This document shows positions 55,721 to 64,000 of a DNA stretch of 64,000 nucleotides, piece by piece (position 1 is the stretch's first letter; each line of letters begins with the position of its first letter). Below the pieces are notes generated by a model, which searched no databases, was not told where the DNA came from, and saw nothing but the letters and a program-made list of their open reading frames with translations. Origin of the DNA: Flavobacteriaceae bacterium (GTDB lineage Bacteria; Bacteroidota; Bacteroidia; Flavobacteriales; Weeksellaceae); assembly GCA_030529185.1 (NCBI GenBank), contig JAUMXI010000002.1, forward strand, positions 1 to 64,000. The letters are read 5' to 3'. The translations under genes were made by a program, and so were the position numbers.

Positions 55721-58171
55721 TCAATCCTTAATATACACGCGTTTCACCCTACGAGAAATAGAGGTCAGAATTTCGTAAGGGATTGTTTTAGCATAAGTTG
55801 CGAAATTTTCTAATTCCGAAATTGAACTAAAAATAAATACTTGGTCGCCTTCTTGTGCAGGAATATCGCCAAGGTCTATCATCAGCATATCCATACAAAC
55901 ATTTCCCACGATAGGACATTTTTTACCATTCACATACACCCAAGCATTTCCATTGCCTACCAAACGCGGAATTCCATCGGCATAACCAACTGGAATTGTG
56001 GCTATTTTAGTATCTTTTTCGGCGATATGTTTTCTGCTATATCCTATGCTGTCTCCCTTTTTTACTTCTGAAATTTGAGAAATTAAAGTCTTAAAACTTG
56101 CCACATTTTGCAACTGATTTTGAATATTTTTTGAAGAAGAAATTCCCAGCATTCCAATGCCAATTCTTACCATATCATATTGATAATCTGTATAATTGAC
56201 AATCCCAGAAGAGTTCAAAATATGCCGAATAGGTCGGTAGCCAATTCCTTCTGTAATTTGATTGGAAATTCGTTCAAAAATTGCTAATTGTTGAAGCGTA
56301 TATTCTTGTTCTTCAGGGACATCTGCCGAAGAAAGATGGCTAAAAATACTCGCTATTTTTATACGATTTTGCTTTAATTTTTCTATCAGTTTCGGAATTT
56401 CATTTTCCTTAAAACCAAGTCTGTGCATTCCCGTTTCTAACTTAATATGAATAGGATACACCTCTTGAATACCTTTATTTTGCAACTGCTGAATAAAAAG
56501 TTCCAAAACACGGAAATTATATATTTCTGGTTCAAGATGATAGTCTATAATGCTGTCATAACTGCTTTGCTCGGGGTTCATTACCAAGATAGGCGTTATG
56601 ATACCGTTTTTCCTCAAATCTACGCCCTCATCAGCATAAGCAACTCCCAGATAATCAATATGATGGTGTTGTAAAAATTCAGCGATTTCATAGCCTCCCA
56701 AACCATAGGAATAAGCCTTTACCATTGCACAAATTTTCGTCTGAGGTTTTAGTAAAGACTTGTGAATGTTGATGTTATGCAAAATCGCATTGAGGTTGAT
56801 TTCCAGCGTAGTGTCGTGGCTTTGGAGTTCTAAAAGTTTCTTGATTTTTTCTATCTCAAAAACTCTCGCTCCTTTTAGTAAAATTAATTGATTTTCAATG
56901 TGATGAAGATTGTTTCCATTTAATAACTCTTCCGTATTGGCGAAAGTTTTCGTTTGAGCGGAGAATAAATTTTGATATTTCGTGATGCGATTTCCGATAA
57001 GGAAAATTTGCTCAAAATTTTGTTCATTGGTGATTTTTGCAACTTTTGGATACAAATTTTCATCAGGCTCTATCGTGTCTAAAATATCGGTGAGAATAAG
57101 CGTTTTCTTTTGCTTTTTATATTGTTTAATGAATTGGTAAGCAATGATTAACGAATCAAAATCAAGGTTGAAAGAATCGTTAATGATGAGATTATTTCTC
57201 ACGCCATTCACACTCTCCAAACGCATTTCCACAGAGCGTAAATTATTGATTTTATTGATAATATCAGCATTGACAAAATTCAATTCCTTTAAAGTTGCAA
57301 TTACTGCCAAAACATTGGAAAGCGTGGCTTCGTCCCTTTGCTGGGCAGGGAAAGACAATTTTTCATCAAAATATTTTACCTGAATGTCCAGATTCCCATT
57401 TTTATAATCCGAAATAATGCAAACATCATTTCTTTGCTTTAATCCAAAACTAATTCTTTTTTTATCGGGATAAATCTCATTGATTAATTTGAAAGTCAAA
57501 TCATTATCTCCATTAAAAATAATAATTTCATTATGCTTGAAGAGCTGAATTTTTTCATTAATGAGATGTTCTTCGCTTTGAAAATTAGACGAATGAGCAG
57601 AGCCAATATGCGTTAAAATTCCGATTTTTGGTGAAAAAATTGACTCTAAAATTTCCATTTCTTTGGGTTTGGAAATTCCGACTTCAAAAATCCCCAATTC
57701 GTGCTGTGGGTCAATCTGAAAAAGGGAAATTGGTAAGCCAATCTGAGAATTAAAACTTTTGGGAGATTTAACTACAGTAAATTCGTTCCAAAGGCATTGA
57801 TAAAGCCATTCTTTTACAATAGTTTTTCCGTTGCTTCCCGTAATCCCAATGCTATTTTTGAGTTGAGAGTTTTGCAAATGAAACTTTGCTAACTTCTGCA
57901 AAAACTGAACGGAATTTTCTACAATAATCCAATTAACTCCCTTATATTGAGGATAATATCTCTCCGAAATAATAATTTTTATTCCTTTTTCAATGGCGGT
58001 GGCAATGTATTTTTCCCCAGAATTATTCGGTGTATTGATGGCGATAAATGCCGTATCCTTTGCCGTGAAAATATTTCTGCTATCAAACGCAATGTTTTTC
58101 ACGACCAAATTTTTATCCCCAATCAATTCAGAATGAGTAATTTCGGAAAGTTGTAAAGTGGTGTAATTCAT
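55721..58171 (-). CDS. Bifunctional MurF ligase / alanine racemase
   Basis: This fusion joins two peptidoglycan enzymes. The N-terminal ~440 residues are MurF (UDP-MurNAc-tripeptide:D-Ala-D-Ala ligase) with Walker-like GITGSNGKTIVKEW. The C-terminal ~370 residues are alanine racemase, with the PLP Lys in CAMVKAYSYGLGGYEIAEF, the KLETGMHRLGF loop and the catalytic Tyr segment GYSRKHIAE. Supplying D-Ala and ligating it in one protein is a known Bacteroidota arrangement. It overlaps tdk by 1 bp. Confidence 0.95.
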   Translation of the reverse strand: MNYTTLQLSEITHSELIGDKNLVVKNIAFDSRNIFTAKDTAFIAINTPNNSGEKYIATAIEKGIKIIISERYYPQYKGVNWIIVENSVQFLQKLAKFHLQNSQLKNSIGITGSNGKTIVKEWLYQCLWNEFTVVKSPKSFNSQIGLPISLFQIDPQHELGIFEVGISKPKEMEILESIFSPKIGILTHIGSAHSSNFQSEEHLINEKIQLFKHNEIIIFNGDNDLTFKLINEIYPDKKRISFGLKQRNDVCIISDYKNGNLDIQVKYFDEKLSFPAQQRDEATLSNVLAVIATLKELNFVNADIINKINNLRSVEMRLESVNGVRNNLIINDSFNLDFDSLIIAYQFIKQYKKQKKTLILTDILDTIEPDENLYPKVAKITNEQNFEQIFLIGNRITKYQNLFSAQTKTFANTEELLNGNNLHHIENQLILLKGARVFEIEKIKKLLELQSHDTTLEINLNAILHNINIHKSLLKPQTKICAMVKAYSYGLGGYEIAEFLQHHHIDYLGVAYADEGVDLRKNGIITPILVMNPEQSSYDSIIDYHLEPEIYNFRVLELFIQQLQNKGIQEVYPIHIKLETGMHRLGFKENEIPKLIEKLKQNRIKIASIFSHLSSADVPEEQEYTLQQLAIFERISNQITEGIGYRPIRHILNSSGIVNYTDYQYDMVRIGIGMLGISSSKNIQNQLQNVASFKTLISQISEVKKGDSIGYSRKHIAEKDTKIATIPVGYADGIPRLVGNGNAWVYVNGKKCPIVGNVCMDMLMIDLGDIPAQEGDQVFIFSSISELENFATYAKTIPYEILTSISRRVKRVYIKD

Positions 58172-58755
58172 TATTTTTTATTCAAAACTTCATCGGCGAA
58201 AACTCTTCGGCTAACGGCTTCATAGCTGTCGGTTTCCCCCAATTGAACCAAATTTTTATCACCAGAAATTCGCATAGAGTAATTAGCTAAATTCCCCGTT
58301 CTACGACAAATGGCATGAACTTTCGTCACATACTCAGCGGTCGCCATTAGGTTGGGCATCGGTCCAAAAGGTCGCCCCATATAGTCCATATCCAGCCCTG
58401 CAATTACCACACGAACGCCATTATTCGCCAATTGATTGGCAACCTCTACAATATTATCATCAAAAAACTGGGCTTCATCAATCCCTACTACATCGCAAGT
58501 TGAACCCAAGAGCAAAATTTCCGTAGAGCTGGCAACGGGTGTGCTTTTTATTTTTGTTTTGTTGTGAGAAACAATATCTTCTTCATCATAGCGTGTATCT
58601 ATTTGAGGTTTAAATATTTCTACATTTAGCCCAGCCATTTCTGCACGGCGAAGCCTTCTGATAAGTTCCTCGGTTTTACCAGAAAACATAGAGCCACAGA
58701 TGACCTCCATCCAGCCACTTTGTTTCGCGTGATTGATTGTATTTTCTAAAAACAT
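58171..58755 (-). CDS. tdk: Thymidine kinase
   Basis: Type II thymidine kinase of the nucleotide salvage pathway. Walker A is GSMFSGKTEELIRRLRRAE, the Mg-site is VVGIDEAQFFDD, and the thymidine-binding lasso is in TKVHAICRRTGNLANYSMRISG. The zinc-site Cys are reduced relative to other members (one CRRTG Cys and an earlier Cys in GSTCDVV). The stop overlaps the murF-alr start by one base. Confidence 0.94.
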   Translation of the reverse strand: MFLENTINHAKQSGWMEVICGSMFSGKTEELIRRLRRAEMAGLNVEIFKPQIDTRYDEEDIVSHNKTKIKSTPVASSTEILLLGSTCDVVGIDEAQFFDDNIVEVANQLANNGVRVVIAGLDMDYMGRPFGPMPNLMATAEYVTKVHAICRRTGNLANYSMRISGDKNLVQLGETDSYEAVSRRVFADEVLNKK

Positions 58756-58811
58756 TGTAAATTAGCCGTAATTTTAGAGTTCAAAAATAAGGAAAATTAA
58801 AATAAATCAGA

Positions 58812-59483
58812 ATGAGTGGAACATTATATTTTGTGCCGACCCCTGTGGGAAATTTGGAGGATATGACTTTCAGGGCGATAAAAATTTTAAAAGAAGTGGA
58901 TTATATCCTCTGTGAAGATACGCGAACTTCGGGCGTTTTGCTGAAACACTTTGAAATTTCCAAACCTTTGAAATCCTATCATCTTCATAATGAGCATCAA
59001 GCTACGCAAAAAGTGATTGAGGATTTACGAAACGGACGAAATATTGCTCTAATTACCGATGCGGGAACACCTGGAATTTCCGATCCTGGTTTTCTTTTGG
59101 CAAGAGCCTGTGCAGATGCCGAAATAGAAATGATTTGTTTGCCTGGAGCTACGGCGTTTGTCCCCGCTTTGGTGGTTTCTGGATTGCCGAATAATGAGTT
59201 TTTATTTGTGGGATTTCTTCCACAGAAAAAAGGAAGACAAACCAAATTGAAACAATTAGCCGAAGAAAAAAGAACCATCGTTTTGTATGAGAGTCCGCAT
59301 AAAATTAATACGACATTGGAACAAATTAAGGAGTTTTTTGGCGAAGAAGTAAAAGTAAGTTTGAGCCGAGAAATCTCCAAAAAATTTGAAGAAACTAAAC
59401 GAGGAAGCATTAACGAGTTGATAGAATTTTCTCAATCTAAAACTCTAAAAGGAGAAATCGTGTTGATAGTGGATAACAATTAA
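58812..59483 (+). CDS. rsmI: 16S rRNA (cytidine-1402-2'-O)-methyltransferase
   Basis: RsmI methylates C1402 of 16S rRNA. Visible features are LYFVPTPVGNLEDMTFRAI, the CEDTRTSGVLLKHF motif, LITDAGTPGISDPGFLLAR, CLPGATAFVPALVVSGLP and FLPQKKGRQTKL. Length (223 aa) is normal for the SAM-dependent tetrapyrrole-methylase fold. It is divergent from tdk and followed 45 bp later by fabG. Confidence 0.95.
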   Translation: MSGTLYFVPTPVGNLEDMTFRAIKILKEVDYILCEDTRTSGVLLKHFEISKPLKSYHLHNEHQATQKVIEDLRNGRNIALITDAGTPGISDPGFLLARACADAEIEMICLPGATAFVPALVVSGLPNNEFLFVGFLPQKKGRQTKLKQLAEEKRTIVLYESPHKINTTLEQIKEFFGEEVKVSLSREISKKFEETKRGSINELIEFSQSKTLKGEIVLIVDNN

Positions 59484-59528
59484 AATAAAAATATTCCGTA
59501 AATTTGGAGCATTAAAAATTTAAGGATT

Positions 59529-60272
59529 ATGAAATTATTAGAAGGAAAAGTAGCCTTGATTACAGGTGCGGCATCAGGGATTGGGAAAAGAATTGCAGAA
59601 GTTTTTGCGGAACACGGAGCAAAAGTAGCTTTCTCTCACATCGGTCCAGATGATGTGGCAAAACAAATAGAAGCAGATTTGAATAAAATTACCGTAGCAA
59701 AAGAATACCACTCTAATGCGGCGGATTTTGACCAAGCTCAAAAATTGATTGATGATGTAGTGGCAGATTTCGGACAGATTGATATTTTGATTAACAATGC
59801 AGGAATTACGAGAGATAACTTGGTGTTGAGAATGACCAAAGAAGATTGGGATATTATTCAAAGAGTGAATTTAGATTCTGTGTTTAATCTTACAAAAGCT
59901 GCCATTAAACCAATGATGAAAGCGAAAAGCGGTTCTATTATCAATATGGCATCTGTGGTAGGAGTGAAAGGTAATGCAGGACAGGCAAACTACGCAGCGT
60001 CAAAGGCGGGAGTTATTGGTTTTTCAAAATCTATCGCTTTGGAATTAGGTTCAAGGAATATCCGTTGTAATGCCATTGCACCAGGGTTTATTGAAACAGA
60101 TATGACGGCTAAATTAAGCCCAGAAGTGGTGCAAGGTTGGAGAGATGCTATTCCGTTGAAGAGAGGAGGACAAACTACCGATGTAGCCAATGCTTGTGTG
60201 TTCTTGGCGAGTGATATGTCTTCTTACATCACAGGTCAAGTGTTGAATGTAGATGGTGGAATGCTTACTTAA
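59529..60272 (+). CDS. fabG: 3-oxoacyl-ACP reductase
   Basis: NADPH-dependent short-chain dehydrogenase that reduces 3-oxoacyl-ACP in fatty-acid synthesis. Rossmann motif ALITGAASGIGKRIAE, LINNAGITRDNLVLRM, the catalytic Ser-Tyr-Lys in NMASVVGVKGNAGQANYAASKAGVIG, and the terminal ITGQVLNVDGGMLT. The ...NAGITRDN...MKEEDW-like pattern is typical of FabG. A TAAATTTG element precedes it, so it may be transcribed separately from rsmI. Confidence 0.94.
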   Translation: MKLLEGKVALITGAASGIGKRIAEVFAEHGAKVAFSHIGPDDVAKQIEADLNKITVAKEYHSNAADFDQAQKLIDDVVADFGQIDILINNAGITRDNLVLRMTKEDWDIIQRVNLDSVFNLTKAAIKPMMKAKSGSIINMASVVGVKGNAGQANYAASKAGVIGFSKSIALELGSRNIRCNAIAPGFIETDMTAKLSPEVVQGWRDAIPLKRGGQTTDVANACVFLASDMSSYITGQVLNVDGGMLT

Positions 60273-60294
60273 ATTTCAGTCAAATTATATAATT

Positions 60295-60326
60295 AAAAAA
60301 TCAACCCCAATGGAGGTTGATTTTTT
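60295..60326. terminator. Bidirectional terminator between fabG and rnhA
   Basis: AAAAAATCAACC and GGTTGATTTTTT are exact complements around an 8-nt loop. Confidence 0.85.
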
Positions 60327-60333
60327 GTTATTT

Positions 60334-60807
60334 TTAAAATAATCCTTGATTTTGATTTTCAAAAAACTGGTCTATTTTGAGGTCATTTTTTTGAGAGGCT
60401 ACTACGGCAAGTTGGTCGGCTCTTTCATTTTCGGGGTGTCCTGCGTGTCCTTTTATCCAATGAAATTGAGGCTGAAATTTCCTATACAAAGGAATGAATT
60501 TTTGCCATAAATCAGGGTTTTTTACATTTTTAAAGCCTTTTTTTACCCAATTATCAATCCATTTTTGATTTACAGCATCGGCAACATATTTACTATCCGT
60601 GAAAATATGCACTTCGTGTTCATCAGATTTTAATTTTTCTAAAGCCACGATGACCGCCAAAAGCTCCATTCTGTTATTCGTAGTCAAACGAAATCCCTCC
60701 GAAAATACTTTTTCATAATTTTTCTGAGGCACACGCATTATCACACCAAAGCCCCCTCGCCCTGGGTTGCCACTACACGCACCATCGGTAAAAATTTCTA
60801 TTCTCAT
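60334..60807 (-). CDS. rnhA: Ribonuclease HI
   Basis: RNase HI removes RNA from RNA-DNA hybrids. The four acidic residues are seen in IFTDGACSGNPGRGGFG (Asp), NRMELLAVIVALE (Glu), IFTDSKYVADAV (Asp) and GHPENERADQLA (Asp). Length (157 aa) matches bacterial type 1 enzymes. The ATG at 60807 is preferred to an adjacent upstream Met. It is 10 bp before the dnaB stop on the same strand, but with dnaB ahead of it in the unit. Confidence 0.95.
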   Translation of the reverse strand: MRIEIFTDGACSGNPGRGGFGVIMRVPQKNYEKVFSEGFRLTTNNRMELLAVIVALEKLKSDEHEVHIFTDSKYVADAVNQKWIDNWVKKGFKNVKNPDLWQKFIPLYRKFQPQFHWIKGHAGHPENERADQLAVVASQKNDLKIDQFFENQNQGLF

Positions 60808-60816
60808 CATTTTGAG

Positions 60817-62352
60817 TTAGAATGGTGGCATATCGTCATCATTCATTGAAGAGCCAGAAATTTCAGATGTACCGAAAGCATCAGCAGGATTTGCATTAAT
60901 GCTAATTCTATTCGCGTCCGTAGTGCCTGTATAATAAGAATTATTATCTCCAAACATATCTAAATCCGAGAATTTTGCAATATGAGATTGGAAGGAAAGT
61001 CTAACATCCGTCACCGCACCATTTCTATGCTTGGCGATAATTAATTCTGCTTGATTTTTACAAGGGGTTTCATCTTCCCAAACTTCTAATTTATAATACT
61101 CTGGTCTGTATATAAAGGATACAATATCAGCATCTTGCTCTATCGCCCCCGACTCTCTCAAATCTGAAAGTTGAGGTCTTTTATTGGGTCTTGATTCTAC
61201 TGTTCTGGACAATTGTGAAAGTGCAATTACAGGAACATTCAATTCCTTAGCAATCGCCTTTAGGGAACGAGAAATGGTTGCAATTTCCTGTTCTCGGTTT
61301 CCTGCTCCTCCTTTTCCACTATTGGCAGTCATTAATTGAAGATAATCCACCATAATGACTTTTACCTTATGTTGCATCACTAATCTTCGGCATTTGGCTC
61401 TGAAATCAAAAATAGAAAGAGATGGAGTTTCATCAATAAAGAGAGGGGCGTTTTCTAATTCGGCTACATTTTCAAAAAGTCTTTGCCACTCCTCGTCGCT
61501 CATTTGCCCTTTTCTTAATTTCTCGGAAGAAATTTCCGTTTCCGAGGCAATCATTCTGGTAATCAACTGAACGGAAGACATTTCCAAGGAGAAAAGTGCC
61601 ATTGGGATTTGATGCTGAACTGTGATATTCCTTGCCATAGAAAGGATAAAGGCGGTTTTACCCATCGCAGGTCTTGCCGCAATAATGATGAGGTCTGATG
61701 GTTGCCAGCCTCCTGTTTCCTTGTCAATATCCTTAAAACCAGAAGGAATCCCCGAAAGCCCTTCTTTATCTTTAAGGGATTTGATTTTATCAATGGCGGC
61801 TTTTACCAAACTACTTGCCGTATCAAAGCCTTTTTTTATGGTTCCGTTGGTTACTTCAAAAAAACCTTGTTCTGCTTTATCTAAAAGTTCAAAAACATCG
61901 GTGGATTCTTTGTAAGATTCATCTATTACATTGGCTGAAATATTGATGAGCGACCTCAAAATATGCTTTTCGGAAATCACTCTGGCATAATATTCTGCGT
62001 GTGCCGAAGAAGAAACCCCCATTGAAAGCTCAATAATGTAGTGGTCGCCTCCTGCAACATTCAGTTTTTCCGTGCGTTTCAACTCCTGAATTACGGTCAT
62101 CAAATCCACAGGCTTGTTGCCATTAAATAAATTGACAATCGCCCTAAAAATTTCCTGATGCCTTGGGTCATAAAAAACCTCTGGACTCAATAAATCCACC
62201 GTTTCATCAAGCCCTTTCTTATCAATCAAACAAGAACCGATGATAAGTTTCTCAAATTCAAGAGCATTGGGCGGAAGTTTGCCCTGAGAAATAGAAAGTT
62301 CTTTTGCAAAATTTCCATTCGTAAGCGAAGACAATGTTTCTTTTTTTACCAT
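60817..62352 (-). CDS. dnaB: Replicative DNA helicase
   Basis: DnaB family hexameric helicase (511 aa). The N-terminal domain starts around LPPNALEFEKLIIGSCLID. The RecA-like part has Walker A IAARPAMGKTAFILSMA, VIMVDYLQLM (Walker B), VIALSQLSRTVESRPNKRPQLSDLRESGAIEQDAD (~residues 365-399, motif H4 region) and the arginine-finger area. The acidic C-terminus ends NDDDMPPF. rnhA lies 6 bp downstream. A perfect DnaA box lies between dnaB and the divergent mlaD gene. Confidence 0.97.
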   Translation of the reverse strand: MVKKETLSSLTNGNFAKELSISQGKLPPNALEFEKLIIGSCLIDKKGLDETVDLLSPEVFYDPRHQEIFRAIVNLFNGNKPVDLMTVIQELKRTEKLNVAGGDHYIIELSMGVSSSAHAEYYARVISEKHILRSLINISANVIDESYKESTDVFELLDKAEQGFFEVTNGTIKKGFDTASSLVKAAIDKIKSLKDKEGLSGIPSGFKDIDKETGGWQPSDLIIIAARPAMGKTAFILSMARNITVQHQIPMALFSLEMSSVQLITRMIASETEISSEKLRKGQMSDEEWQRLFENVAELENAPLFIDETPSLSIFDFRAKCRRLVMQHKVKVIMVDYLQLMTANSGKGGAGNREQEIATISRSLKAIAKELNVPVIALSQLSRTVESRPNKRPQLSDLRESGAIEQDADIVSFIYRPEYYKLEVWEDETPCKNQAELIIAKHRNGAVTDVRLSFQSHIAKFSDLDMFGDNNSYYTGTTDANRISINANPADAFGTSEISGSSMNDDDMPPF

Positions 62353-62456
62353 AAAGCAAAGATAAAATTTATAAAATCAAAATCATACATATTGTTGAAA
62401 AGAAATTTTAAATCAAAGTAAAATAAAGATTATCAGTTATTTATATAAATTAAAAT

Positions 62457-62465
62457 TGTGGATAA
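62457..62465. promoter_or_regulatory. Consensus DnaA box between dnaB and the MCE gene
   Basis: TGTGGATAA is the exact reverse complement of TTATCCACA. It stands alone ~92 bp upstream of the divergent mlaD-type gene and ~105 bp from dnaB, so it may be a DnaA-responsive operator or chance. Confidence 0.4.
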
Positions 62466-62518
62466 AACTCAAGGTTTTTTATCTGATAGAATATTAAATA
62501 CTTAAAATTAAAAATCAT

Positions 62519-62526
62519 TATCTTTG
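62519..62526 (+). promoter_or_regulatory. Predicted promoter of the MCE gene
   Basis: TATCTTTG (TAnnTTTG) lies 22 bp before the ATG at 62549. Confidence 0.55.
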
Positions 62527-62548
62527 TCGCCTTAAAATTAAATGATTG

Positions 62549-63481
62549 ATGAAATTTTCAAAAGAAATAAAAGCTGGACTTATTGCCGTTTTAGCGATTG
62601 CGAGTTTCGTAGTGTTTTTTCAATTTTTAAAGGGGAAAAATGTCTTCACTACGGATAATTTTTTCTATGTAAAATATGATAATGTAGATGGATTAGAGCG
62701 TTCTAATGCGGTTCTAATCAATGGTTTAAAGGTTGGGTTGGTAGATGATATTATCCCAATTACTGATGAAAAAGGGAGAATTAGTTTCATTGTAAAAATT
62801 TCGGTAGAAAATCAATATTCTTTCTCTAAAAATTCATTGGTAGAAATTTTTGAACCGAGCCTTATGGGTGGTAAGCAATTGAAAATCAATTTAGTATACG
62901 ACCAATTAACGGCAAAAGACGGCGACACTCTGAAAGGGAATTTCAAACTTTCTCCAATGGGGGCTATTGCTTCTGAGATGACTCCGAAAGTAGCCAGCGT
63001 TTTAGCGAAGATGGATTCTACTTTGGCACATACTTCTAAATTGTTGGATGAACAAAACAGGAGAGAAATAAAGGAGTTGCTACACAATCTAAACCAGACC
63101 GTTTCGGCTTTCAAAATCACCGCTGAACAAACCAACCGAATGCTTGCAGGAACAGAACCGAAAATTAATAATTTGTTGAACAACACCAACCAAACAATGG
63201 CTTCTGCTCAAAAAACTTTGGATAAGTTCGGAAATGTGGCAGAGGGGATTGACACGCAAAAACTCAGCACCTCCATTGAAAAACTTAGCGAAACAGCTGA
63301 TAAGCTAAACGGAGTAATCGCAGGAATAGAGCGTGGCGAAGGCTCTCTTGGAAAAATCACCAAAGATGAAGCTCTTTACAATAATTTGGTTAAAACCTCA
63401 AATTCTCTCAACGAACTCGTAGTAGATTTAAAAGAAAATCCTAAAAAGTATATTAATATTTCCGTGTTTGGGAAAAAGTAA
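62549..63481 (+). CDS. MlaD/MCE-family phospholipid transport protein
   Basis: An N-terminal single transmembrane anchor (residues ~8-27) is followed by the MCE domain (NVDGLERSNAVLINGLKVG, ~residues 45-65, and PSLMGGKQLKINL). A long helical C-terminal region (residues ~140-300, LNQTVSAFKITAEQT and related coils) follows. It resembles the periplasmic substrate-binding component of the MlaFEDB-type ABC transporter for lipids across the envelope. The partner mlaE/mlaF genes are not in the window. The ATG at 62549 is chosen over an adjacent TTG. Confidence 0.9.
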   Translation: MKFSKEIKAGLIAVLAIASFVVFFQFLKGKNVFTTDNFFYVKYDNVDGLERSNAVLINGLKVGLVDDIIPITDEKGRISFIVKISVENQYSFSKNSLVEIFEPSLMGGKQLKINLVYDQLTAKDGDTLKGNFKLSPMGAIASEMTPKVASVLAKMDSTLAHTSKLLDEQNRREIKELLHNLNQTVSAFKITAEQTNRMLAGTEPKINNLLNNTNQTMASAQKTLDKFGNVAEGIDTQKLSTSIEKLSETADKLNGVIAGIERGEGSLGKITKDEALYNNLVKTSNSLNELVVDLKENPKKYINISVFGKK

Positions 63482-63508
63482 AAACCTCAAAAAATTTTTG
63501 AGGTTTTT
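63481..63508. terminator. Bidirectional terminator between the MCE gene and lepA
   Basis: AAAACCTCAAAAA and its complement TTTTTGAGGTTTT flank a tiny loop and are followed by T's. Confidence 0.8.
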
Positions 63509-63512
63509 TTAT

Positions 63513-64000
63513 TTAATCATTCAGTTTCAGCACCGCCATAAAGGCAGATTGTGGCACTTCTACGCGACCAATTTGCTTCATTTTTTTCTTTCCTTCTTTT
63601 TGTTTTTCAAGGAGTTTTCGCTTTCTGGAAATATCCCCACCATAACATTTTGCCGTTACATCTTTCCTCAATGCTTTAATGGTCTCTCTGGCGATGACTT
63701 TCGTTCCTAAGGCAGCTTGTACCGCGATGTCAAACTGCTGTCTTGGGATCAGCTCACGCAGCTTCTCACACATCTTTTTTCCGATGTTATAGGCATTACT
63801 GTCGTGAATAAGAGAAGACAAGGCATCTACCATATCACCATTGATCAGAATGTCCATTTTTACCAATTTAGAAGCTCGGAAACCGATAGGGTGATAATCA
63901 AAAGAAGCATATCCTTTGGATATTGACTTCAGTCTATCATAAAAATCAAAAACCACTTCCGCCAGTGGCATGTTGAAAATCAATTCTACCCTATCTGATG
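63513..64000 (-). CDS. lepA: Elongation factor 4 (LepA), C-terminal part
   Basis: This translational GTPase back-translocates stalled ribosomes. Only the C-terminal ~160 residues are in the window, which ends inside the gene. The part seen is the unique LepA C-terminal domain: [48 protein letters not shown]-type [38 protein letters not shown] and [19 protein letters not shown]. The reading frame continues past the boundary ([11 protein letters not shown]...). Confidence 0.95.
   Translation of the reverse strand, partial: SDRVELIFNMPLAEVVFDFYDRLKSISKGYASFDYHPIGFRASKLVKMDILINGDMVDALSSLIHDSNAYNIGKKMCEKLRELIPRQQFDIAVQAALGTKVIARETIKALRKDVTAKCYGGDISRKRKLLEKQKEGKKKMKQIGRVEVPQSAFMAVLKLND

Overview
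The window looks like chromosomal DNA of a member of the Bacteroidota, class Flavobacteriia, probably family Weeksellaceae (Chryseobacterium / Elizabethkingia / Riemerella / Bergeyella relatives). The reasons are AT-rich sequence, promoters with the Bacteroidota -7 element TAnnTTTG and weak Shine-Dalgarno signals, a MurF-alanine racemase fusion, the order acpP-fabF-rnc-IPExxxVDY-pyk, a PorW/SprE-like type IX secretion lipoprotein, and a prolyl oligopeptidase very like the Elizabethkingia meningoseptica enzyme. The strain seems able to carry urease, which would fit Bergeyella, but that genus call is only an inference. No rRNA, tRNA, CRISPR array, complete insertion sequence or prophage was seen.

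Layout. 0-7 kb: nuclease-like lipoprotein and membrane genes, prfA, an outer-membrane-type DUF3078 protein, queH and an MBL hydrolase. 6.6-14.2 kb (minus strand): porW/sprE-like gene, maf, kdsC, a DUF2520 gene, two adjacent guanidine-modifying enzymes (ctlX-like and DDAH-like) and eno. 14.2-18.0 kb: an AraC regulator divergent from a two-gene urease locus (fused ureAB, then ureC) with no nickel accessory genes, followed by a second copy of the urease promoter that drives a predicted ~78-nt RNA. 18-29 kb: an NlpC/P60 lipoprotein, menD, mrp-nifU (Fe-S), rplU-rpmA, pgi, folD-queE and a long AddA/RecB-like helicase-nuclease. 29.9-37.3 kb: a long minus-strand gene string (GT9, sufE, SemiSWEET-like, thioesterase, coaE, bacilliredoxin, pyk, IPExxxVDY, rnc, fabF, acpP). 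37-46.8 kb: transporter, DUF3268, GH3-like, prolyl oligopeptidase, Smr, phosphoesterase, truA, panB and a Crp/Fnr regulator.

46.8-53.1 kb resembles the chromosome origin. A 540-bp AT-rich gap between crp and pgk carries a cluster of DnaA-box-like sites, hand-counted G/C skew changes across it, and two near-consensus parS sites flank mnmG (gidA) 4-6 kb away. The same stretch holds a decayed gene, a methyltransferase with a small in-frame repeat insertion bordered by a 10-bp direct repeat, and a glycosyltransferase broken at a run of seven G (candidate phase variation).

53-64 kb returns to housekeeping: ybeY, a patatin-barrel protein, murF-alr, tdk, rsmI, fabG, rnhA, dnaB, an mlaD-type MCE protein and the 3' part of lepA, which runs off the window. 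The most interesting features are the accessory-less urease with its duplicated promoter and small RNA, the origin/parS region, and the G7-tract glycosyltransferase.
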